In this document: positions 56,823-64,000 of the stretch, one piece after another
Numbering within the stretch: position 1 is the first letter of the stretch
Layout of the letters: each line of letters opens with the position of its first letter
Source: Cyanoderma ruficeps
Taxonomy: Eukaryota > Chordata > Aves > Passeriformes > Timaliidae
Direction: 5' to 3'
Assembly (NCBI GenBank): GCA_008694505.1
Contig: VZDJ01007754.1
Location: 47,209,509-47,273,508, forward strand
DNA length: 64,000 bases
Notes under the pieces: model-generated
What the model was told of the DNA's origin: nothing
Databases searched by the model: none
Seen by the model: the letters and a program-made list of their open reading frames with translations, nothing else
Position numbers and translations under genes: made by a program

Positions 56823-57845
56823 GCAAAAGGAGCCGAGTGGTGCTTTTTTAATTACCTGGGGTGAGGCGGCTGCTGGAGCTCAGGGCGATCTCCAGCTGCG
56901 CAGGGATGCGCTCACCAGCGGTGGCAGCCGATGGACTGAGGTGTTTGAGTGTGACTGAGGCCAGGGGCAAAGCCAAGAGCTGGAGTCTGCTGTGGTCTGT
57001 GTCATTCATTCTGTGCCTGCCCACCCTGCCTGGATCCGGACATTCCCCTCCCAGGGACGTTGTGAGAGAAGGATGAGACTTGTGCATTCCCCCCGCTTTT
57101 CTTTTTTTTTTTCCCCCTTACGTGCCAAAATAATTTAAGAACTAACATTATGCTTTGTTTTTTATTTTCCTCAAAACCAAAAGAAAAAAAAATGGCATAG
57201 ATTCGTGGTTCATTGCAGCGATCAATATTTTGGGCTGGGAGCCTCCAGTGTAGAATAAGCACAACAGCTGTCTGCTTGAAATTAATGCAGGAGTTGAAGA
57301 AAGGGCTATTTAAGATACAGTTAATCAGGTTTCTGCTACATTTTTTAATGGAGACATTGATTACAGATTTGCATGTACTCAAAGTTTATGAGGCAGACTT
57401 AATAACAAGGCAAGATTCCAAAAAAAAAAAAAAGAAGCAGAAGTAAAAGCTTAATATGCTGTCTTCATGTACAATACTACCTTGCGTGTATCCTGAGATC
57501 AGTAAACTGGACTATGTGCTTAGTGCTTTGTCTTAGGAAGTCAGGAGGTGAAATTGATACTGGACTGGAACTGGATGGTCTGTTCTAACACCATTTTACC
57601 AATTTGCAAAACACTGTTTGGAGGGGCTGATAACTAGAACTGATATACTGTGTATATAGGATTTCTACCTGTTGTATGCTTTTTTTCTACTGAAGAAAAT
57701 AGATTGCTTAGAGTGGGTATGTTTTAATACGCCTTTTAATTTCACTCTTTTCGAAGTACAGATGTGGCCTGTTATTAATAAAAATTGTGTTCTACAATTT
57801 ATCTGTATTTTGGAGTCAATAAAGCAATTGAAATTGTTCCCTTGA
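56823..57845 (+). other. RIPK4: RIPK4 3'UTR
   Basis: About 1 kb from the stop to just after the AATAAA signals. It is AT-rich with several A/T runs (57101-57113, 57420-57434) and no coding potential. Confidence 0.75.
57777..57823 (+). terminator. RIPK4: RIPK4 poly(A) signals (two AATAAA)
   Basis: AATAAA occurs at 57777-57782 and again at 57818-57823. The second, in GGAGTCAATAAAGCAATTG, has the typical terminal context with T-rich sequence close by, so cleavage likely falls around 57835-57850. Confidence 0.75.
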
Positions 57846-57881
57846 CCAACAACAGCAGAACACAACTGTCATGTGTTCACT

Positions 57882-58000
57882 GATCACAGAAGGGCCTGGG
57901 TTAGAAGGGACCTTAAAGACCCCCTGATCTGGACAGGGACACCTTCCACTAGATCAGGTTACTCAGAGCTCCATCCAACCTTGTCCTGAATTATGTTGAA
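57882..58000 (-). mobile_element. CR1 fragment, antisense
   Basis: GATCACAGAAGGGCCTGGGT, TTAGAAGGGACCTTAAAGAC, GGACAGGGACACCTTCCACT, AGATCAGGTTACTCAGAGCT, then CCATCCAACCTTGTCCTGAA. It lies just after the RIPK4 poly(A) site. Confidence 0.9.
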
Positions 58001-60436
58001 GCCTAAACTGGTGACATGTAAGGCTGCCCTCAGTTTTACATTTCCTACAGCTTTACAGAAAGTCAGGAGCTTGAAGGAATGGGAGGTGTTTGTTATTTAC
58101 AGAACAAAACTGTAGAACGAAGCCTCACATAACCTAACCTTTATGCGTGTAACACAATGGTGTGCGGCTGGGATGGTTTCCTCTTATGCTGTAGCTGTTT
58201 GTGGAGAATGAAGTGGTATTAAAAAGTAGATGATGAAGCCATGGAGGTCACAAAGCAATGCCACTCTTAGCAGAGCATGGCAGTCCCAGCAAGCTCTTAA
58301 AGCTGCTGACAGCGAAACTTCTCATTCAACAAACTGTCATTTTCCTACTGCTTCCTTCTACTTCTTTGGACACCAATAAGGTGGCCATGTTTCATTAAGC
58401 TGTGCTTAATCACTGTCTCAATATAGCAAATTCAGCCACAGACCACTTGGTCTCTCAAGCTTAAACGCTTGCTTTAGCCTAGCACTCACCATTCCCTTCT
58501 ATTTCACAGTCCCCTGAACAGTGAGATTAAAGATACTTAAATTCCAGTACTTGCCTGAAGTGCAAAAGAGTTGTAAGACCAGGTAACAGCAGTCTTGTAC
58601 CTCGTAATAAAGCTGGTTCACAGCAGCAAGGCAAGGGGAAAGTACACTTATAAAATGCTTTTAAAACAGCTCAAACACTGCTTCACCAGTACATTCCTTC
58701 AGTGCCTAATAATAATAGTGCATTAGCTTCTAATTAAACATGAGGCCACACTCATGAGTCCTTGTTTCCATGCTGTCTTTCACAATAGTAGGCACCAGCT
58801 ATGCATTACAGAGAAGGCAACACAGCTGGCACTGGACAAAAAAACAACAAAGGATTGCAATGACATGCTGCCAGTATTGGAGTGGGTATTTTTCCCTGTG
58901 AACCAGCCTTCCTTGGGGGCAGGAGGGGTGAGTGGGGGTGCTAAATTGGCACTAATGCAGCAATTAGGAATTACTGTTTTGTAAAGGTCTCCTACAGGTG
59001 ACTTCTCTAGTCGTGTGTGCACTCCTCTGACTTAGCTTAAGTCTCTGGCTGTTGACCTAAAGCTTACAGGCATTTCTTTGTCTCTTTCCAATCTCAGGTG
59101 TGCTCTTAAAAAAAAACGCTCTAGGCTCAGGAGGTGGGTTTGAGGTGGTGTGTAACACGAAGGGCTCCATGGAGCTGAGCCTGGTCCGGGTCCCCAACTG
59201 CTCCCTTGCAGGTGACAGGGCTGAGAGATGAACATCAACTCTTCCTGCTCACCTCCAGGATCAGGCAGGGTTTCTGCAGACACTGTGCTCATCTGCTTCC
59301 TTTGGACATCTGACCGTGGCCTGAGGTGGCTATTTCTGCCCAGGGAGAAACGTAAGAAAAAAAAAGATAGAGTGAAATGATGCTTGTGACCATAACCTTC
59401 ACCTTTTCATCTCTAGATGTGGTTTTTCTGCCTGCACAGCTCCAGTGGCACAGTCTGGGTCCCTGCCAGCAGCCGCCGTCTCCCCCGAGCAGAGCAGCGG
59501 GGAAGGTGCCCCACACCATCCCCATTCCTGACTCCTCCATCTGCCCCGGGGCAGACACAGCCCCTGCTGCATTACATTACATTACCTGTCTTTGCAGCAG
59601 TTTGTTCCCAGCACCAGGCAGCTTTATTTACCTGCTGCTCAGCGCCGTGTTTGTACAGGCCTCGAGAGGACTCGACAAGCCTGCGGTTCAAACACGCTGC
59701 TCGGAGGTGGCGGAAAAGGGAGAGAATTGCTGGGTGATTGCAAAGAGGCCCCGAGGCAAACCTCAGCCCTTTCATTCCTGCCTCCTCTCCTCTCCTCTCT
59801 TGCACCACCTTGGCTCAGCTCAACATCAGGCTTGCAAGAAAAACAAGGCATGTGGGAGCTGCTCTGCAAGGCCTCCCTTAGCAGAGAGGTCTGGAGGAGG
59901 GGAAATCTCCTCTCCTCCTCACTCCTTTAACCCCAGCTGGGTGGCATAAGGTGCAGACCAGCTCACTGGTGTCTCCAAAAATCCCAGGCAAAGCCTACTA
60001 AAGTGCTCCTGAGGTGCAAACCTATGTTACTTTCCCAACTATTTCTTGGCTCAGCTGTTGATCACTTCCCGTTGTCCCCGTGCCTTGGGGAGGGAGCATC
60101 CAGCCTTTCCCCTTCCTTGGCTTTTGATGTGTTTCTTTGGAGGAGACCCACACAAGCTGTGAAGACAGAGCAATGGGTTTTTTAGACACCAATCCTGGGG
60201 CCAGGGGTTTGAGGGGAAATTCCCAGCTGCACTTTGCCTGTCCTGTGCTTTGACCAAAACCGCCCGAAAGTGCACCCAGGTCTCTGCCTGAAGCCTGGAA
60301 CAATTTTGGCCCCACAGTTTGGTATTGGAGAGGGATGGATCATTCACAGCACTGCTCCACTGCCTCCCCTCTCCATTCTTCTGCAACGCTCTTTCACCCA
60401 GGGCTGTGGTAAAATGCCAAACTCAGGCACTCCTGT
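58001..60436. other. Intergenic, nothing recognised
   Basis: No exons or RNA genes. The open frames near 59.4-59.9 kb occur on both strands with no splice context and Pro/Ser/Arg-rich composition. ATTACATTACATTAC at about 59571-59586 is a trivial repeat. Confidence 0.45.
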
Positions 60437-60535
60437 AGAATCACAGCATCGTTTAGGTTGGAAAAGACCTCCCAGATCATCGAGTCCAGCCATTTACCCA
60501 GCACTGCCGTGTCCACTACTGCTGCCAACCCAAGC
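60437..60535 (-). mobile_element. CR1 scrap, antisense
   Basis: GAATCACAGCATCGTTTAGG, TTGGAAAAGACCTCCCAGAT and CATCGAGTCCAGCCATTTAC form a short antisense CR1 3' end of a different subfamily from the copy at 57882. Confidence 0.85.
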
Positions 60536-62315
60536 CAGGGAGAGCCTCACATCCCAAGGTGAGCGCTGATTAAGCAGGGCAGGGTAGGAGCACAGGAAGC
60601 ACTTTCCAGGGGAGGTGGCACAGGCAAATCCCAACACGTCGGGCTGAGCGTCAGGGGCTGTCGGCGGTGAGACGCGGGGCCGGGGGGCAGTGAGCTGGGA
60701 TGGAGAGCAGGGTGGGGAGGTTGTGCCCCAGGGACACTGCCACCCTGGAGAGGCTGGCATGACACCCAGCTGGGCTGGAAAACCCTCACTGCTGCACCAG
60801 AGAAGCCCTGAACTTATAGAGAAACACTCAGCAGGCACTTGAGGAAGAATGGGATTTAAAATCTGTGCTGCTACGACCTTATTTACCTGGTGTTTTTGAA
60901 ATACTGTGGGAGAGGTTTTCAGGCTTTGCTCTGCAGTGATGTAGAGCTAAGACCATTTAAAAGCTAATAAAGAGCAACTTGTGATCCACACAGAAACACC
61001 TTGTCTAAGAGACTCGAGTAAAAACATGCAGAAGTGTAAGGCAAACACTACAGCTGTGGCAATGAGAAGGGGAAAGATTTTCTGCTCTCTCCCCTGGAAG
61101 AGCAGGCAGGAGCCCGTTTGCTCTGCCCTAGAGGCACAGAGTAACCCTTGACCGTGACAGGAATAAGGGCCATGGGCCAACTCAGAACATGCACAGGGAG
61201 AGAAATTTGCCTGACGAGTCTCCCCCACCCCAGTCTCCATTGCCTGATCGGATCAGAGGAAATAAATCCTGGCAGAGCCAGTTTTCACAGGAGTTCATGC
61301 CCTGACCCTGCCTCAACAGGGACCGGGTCCAATACGTTTCCCTTTTATCTATTTAAATAGGATTGCTTTTCATAGTCCACTAACATGCAAAACATGCCAA
61401 GTCCTGTGCTGAATTACTGATGCCTGCTGTGTTTTAAAACCCCCAGTGAGGCTGGCTTTGCCCCAGCACTGCCTTGCTTTTGCAAAGATGCTTAGCTAGG
61501 GGCATTGTAGGAGGTTTAGCAGGCCTCAATTACAACTGACATTGGAAACTTCTATCACAGTAGCTACATCCAAAAGCACACGTGCAGTGGGGTTTAGGAA
61601 TTTGCAGAATCAAAGTCTAGACGTTTGTGGTGAATGTAAAGGCTGACTTCAGCCTAACCTCTGCCAGTCTCCGCAGCTCACAAAAGACTACATCTTCCTT
61701 TAAAAAAAGGTAAGATTTAAAATCTGTTCAGCAGACCAGGCCATCTCAGCTTGAAGAAGATGCTGGATGCCCTGATTAACCTAGCCTGATGACTGGCTTC
61801 CCAAAGCAGAAAAGCCTTTATTCCCCATGTCTCAACACAAATGCAGATTCTGTTGAAGATTTATTAAAGAAAGGTGGTACTGCTCCATTGCTCACCAAGC
61901 CAAACTGCTCTCAGGATCATCTCTGTTCTCCCCTTATCCTTTAGGCTCCTGACACGTTTCTCACTGCATCAGTTCCCAGGGAAGAAGTTTTCTTTGGTGC
62001 AGCAAACCAGGGCAGCCAGTGCAGATGCAAACAAGCTCTCTGGCCACAAGTACAACCCCCAGTCTGCACCTCCCTCCCTTTCACCAGGGCAGTGCTTTCT
62101 CTGCCAAAAAGGTCCCAGCTCTAGGTCATTTCCAAAGCAAAATAATCTTTGCAGAGTTGGAAACTGAGGGGCTCAGTCCCCATCCTTGTCTCTACCAGCT
62201 TTGGGAAAAGAGAGAGCTACAGAACTGCTCCCCATGGCCGTGCCAAGGACACAGCCCCAGACACGCTTTTAGCACAGCACCCTGTGTTTCCTTCCCAAAG
62301 GCCTTCCAGGATGAG
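60536..62315. other. Intergenic, nothing recognised
   Basis: Mixed composition with a GC-richer patch at 60640-60740. No named feature. Confidence 0.45.
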
Positions 62316-62400
62316 GCAGCTCTGCAGCAGCCTTGCAGCAGCTCTACAGCAGCTCTGCAGCAGCCTTGCAGCAGCCTTGCAGCAGCTCTGCAGCAGCTCT
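62316..62400 (+). repeat. 11-bp minisatellite, about eight copies
   Basis: Units CAGCAGCTCTG and CAGCAGCCTTG alternate head to tail. The Ala/Leu/Gln/Ser-rich open frames here come from the repeat. Confidence 0.93.
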
Positions 62401-63540
62401 TTGCCCTAGGTTGCAGCTGGCTCGGCGTGTGCCGGCAAGCACCGCGCTACAGGTGACTCCAGCTCACGGGGCTGGCTGGGCTTTGCCAGCCAGTTTTTGG
62501 CAGGGAGGAGGCCTTGCAGATGCCACTGGACTTTATCCATTCATTTCTCCTCCTTAGTAACCAAAACAGCCACTCGAGCCAGGGTGAAGCCCGATGGTGG
62601 AGGCTGTTGTTAATGAGCTGTGCTGGCAAGCACACCCAGCGAAGAGAAAGGGCTGGGGAGTCATCGTGGCTCAGAACCAGCCTGTGCCACTGGGGAAGCT
62701 GAGGCACACCTGATCCTTCCCCTCCTCCCTCTGAGCTTCCCTCACCTCTCAATTAGTTGAGAGGTAACTCAACTCCTCCTTCCTGGAGAAGTTAAAAGAA
62801 AAAATAAACTAAAAGGCCAACTCATGTGGAGGAATACACGGGCCTCTCCCTGCTGGTAGAAGCCTTTGCCTAGAGGGGGTTCCCTTTTCCCCCCACTGCC
62901 GTGGGTGCTGGCAGCTGAAGGGCAGGGGGGGAGCAGGGCTGGCTCGGGGCCAGGCAGAGGGTGCAGCCCTCAGTGGCACAGCTAGCCAAGCTCACTCTTG
63001 GAAAGGGATTGTTCTGCTCCACGGTATTTTCAGGACCGTGCTGCCAGACTCTCTAGCCTGAAGCAAGGCAAGAAAAGGTGCTCCAGGGGAGGCTGTCACT
63101 CCTTTGACAACAACAGAGGCCCCTTCCAAGGGATTTTATGCATCTGACTCCCATTAGAACCAGAGGGACGTTGATCTCTGGGACTTGGCCAGCGCTGTGC
63201 TTGATGCCTGCAGACATTTGGAACTGCTCCTTCAAATGCCCCCTCCTCTGCTCCCTGCTGCCCCACACTGCAGCACCCTGCTCCAGCCAATGCTCCGCAG
63301 CATCCAGAAAAACGTGTAAAGTCAGGCTGCTTCCATGTAAAACTCCCAGAACTGCTCTGAGGTGTGCCACAAAGGCCCCCAGTGAGTGCCACTACTTTGT
63401 CCCCTCTGTGGGCTTGCAGGCAGGACACCTCCAGTGTCACAAGTTGCCACAAGGCAGTGGGACATCCCAGGGAAGGACCCAACCCCACTGCTCAACCCCG
63501 TCTGAGCTCTTTGAGAGTGTTATAAATACATATTGTAAAG
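62401..63540. other. Intergenic, nothing recognised
   Basis: GC-richer DNA with overlapping ORFs on both strands and no exon borders that I can defend. Confidence 0.45.
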
Positions 63541-63544
63541 CTGA

Positions 63545-64000
63545 CTTGTCACAAATATTAAAATAAATACTATATATATATAATGTTAAAATGACTTTAC
63601 TTTTATTTCTACTATTTAACAAAACTTAAACATAATAGTAACTAATATAATTATGCATAGACTATCTATTTCATCAAAATAACATCCAATAAACATGTAA
63701 TAAAGCCCTTACTACTAATATATCAACATCTACCATGTAAAAAAGTATAAACCAAAGCCCAAACTAAAAGTAATAAAAAAAACTGAAACCACAGCCAAAA
63801 AACCACACATAGTCTAAAAAAACCCAAAAACCCCCATACTAAACAGTTCTTAAAATATAAAAATTAGTCTTTTAAAATATATAAATATGCATAATAGTCT
63901 ATAAATATGCAACAAACAAATGTAATAAAAAAGTATTTTAAAAATATGTCCAAAACTAATAAGTATACTCTTAACTAAATACCAAACACCCAACCATTTA
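63545..64000. other. A-rich, G-depleted tract B
   Basis: From 63601 to 64000 I count 21 G against 73 C. The base after those G is T 13 times, C six, A two and G none. There is no open frame and no simple period apart from a short TA run at 63570-63580. The tract runs off the window end. Confidence 0.75.

Noticed and set aside
59377..59949. 190-codon plus-strand frame with overlapping frames on both strands
   Set aside because: Composition is Pro/Ser/Arg-rich in all frames, with no domain or splice pattern. Consistent with locally GC-rich noncoding DNA, although a species-specific gene cannot be fully excluded.
63053..63488. Minus-strand frames of 105 and 130 codons near the window end
   Set aside because: They overlap a plus-strand frame of similar length, with no recognisable motif in any of them.

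Overview
The window is nuclear DNA from a bird. Evidence: two multi-exon vertebrate genes with GT-AG introns, many CR1 LINE fragments typical of avian genomes, degenerate endogenous-retrovirus LTRs, and a gene order (PRDM15 then RIPK4, same strand) that matches human 21q22.3. The LTR types hint at a songbird, but that is inference. There are no bacterial-type operons, CRISPR arrays or recognisable RNA genes.

Layout. 56-2064 (+): the last three coding exons of PRDM15, a PR-domain/C2H2 zinc-finger transcription factor whose PR and finger exons lie before the window. Its 3'UTR probably ends near 3000. 3.0-35.4 kb: a long intergenic region with CR1 fragments, an inverted pair of LTRs (16106-18064), other LTR sequence (31.3-32.0 kb), several minisatellites (10.5, 30.0 and 32.3 kb), one isolated zinc-finger exon with intact splice sites (25103-25234), a G-depleted A-rich tract (27.6-28.0 kb) and a promoterless-looking CpG-rich block (29.3-29.75 kb). 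35.4-57.8 kb (+): complete RIPK4 with CpG-rich promoter, eight coding exons that join in phase to 789 codons, and a 3'UTR with AATAAA signals. 57.9-64.0 kb: intergenic sequence with CR1 scraps, an 11-bp minisatellite and a second G-depleted tract that runs off the end.

How the genes relate. PRDM15 is a nuclear regulator of early development; RIPK4 is a cytoplasmic ankyrin-repeat kinase of epidermal differentiation. They are neighbours by conserved synteny, with no sign of shared regulation. Between them are AP-1-like and p63-like motifs that could serve RIPK4, but these are short matches only.

Most interesting observations: the orphan zinc-finger exon; the splice acceptor of the RIPK4 ankyrin exon lying at the edge of, or inside, an antisense CR1; the inverted LTR pair; two tracts whose missing GG/GA dinucleotides resemble G-to-A editing; and the minisatellite next to an orphan CpG-rich block. 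I found no convincing new multi-gene system. Long open frames outside the two genes are explained by repeats or low complexity.
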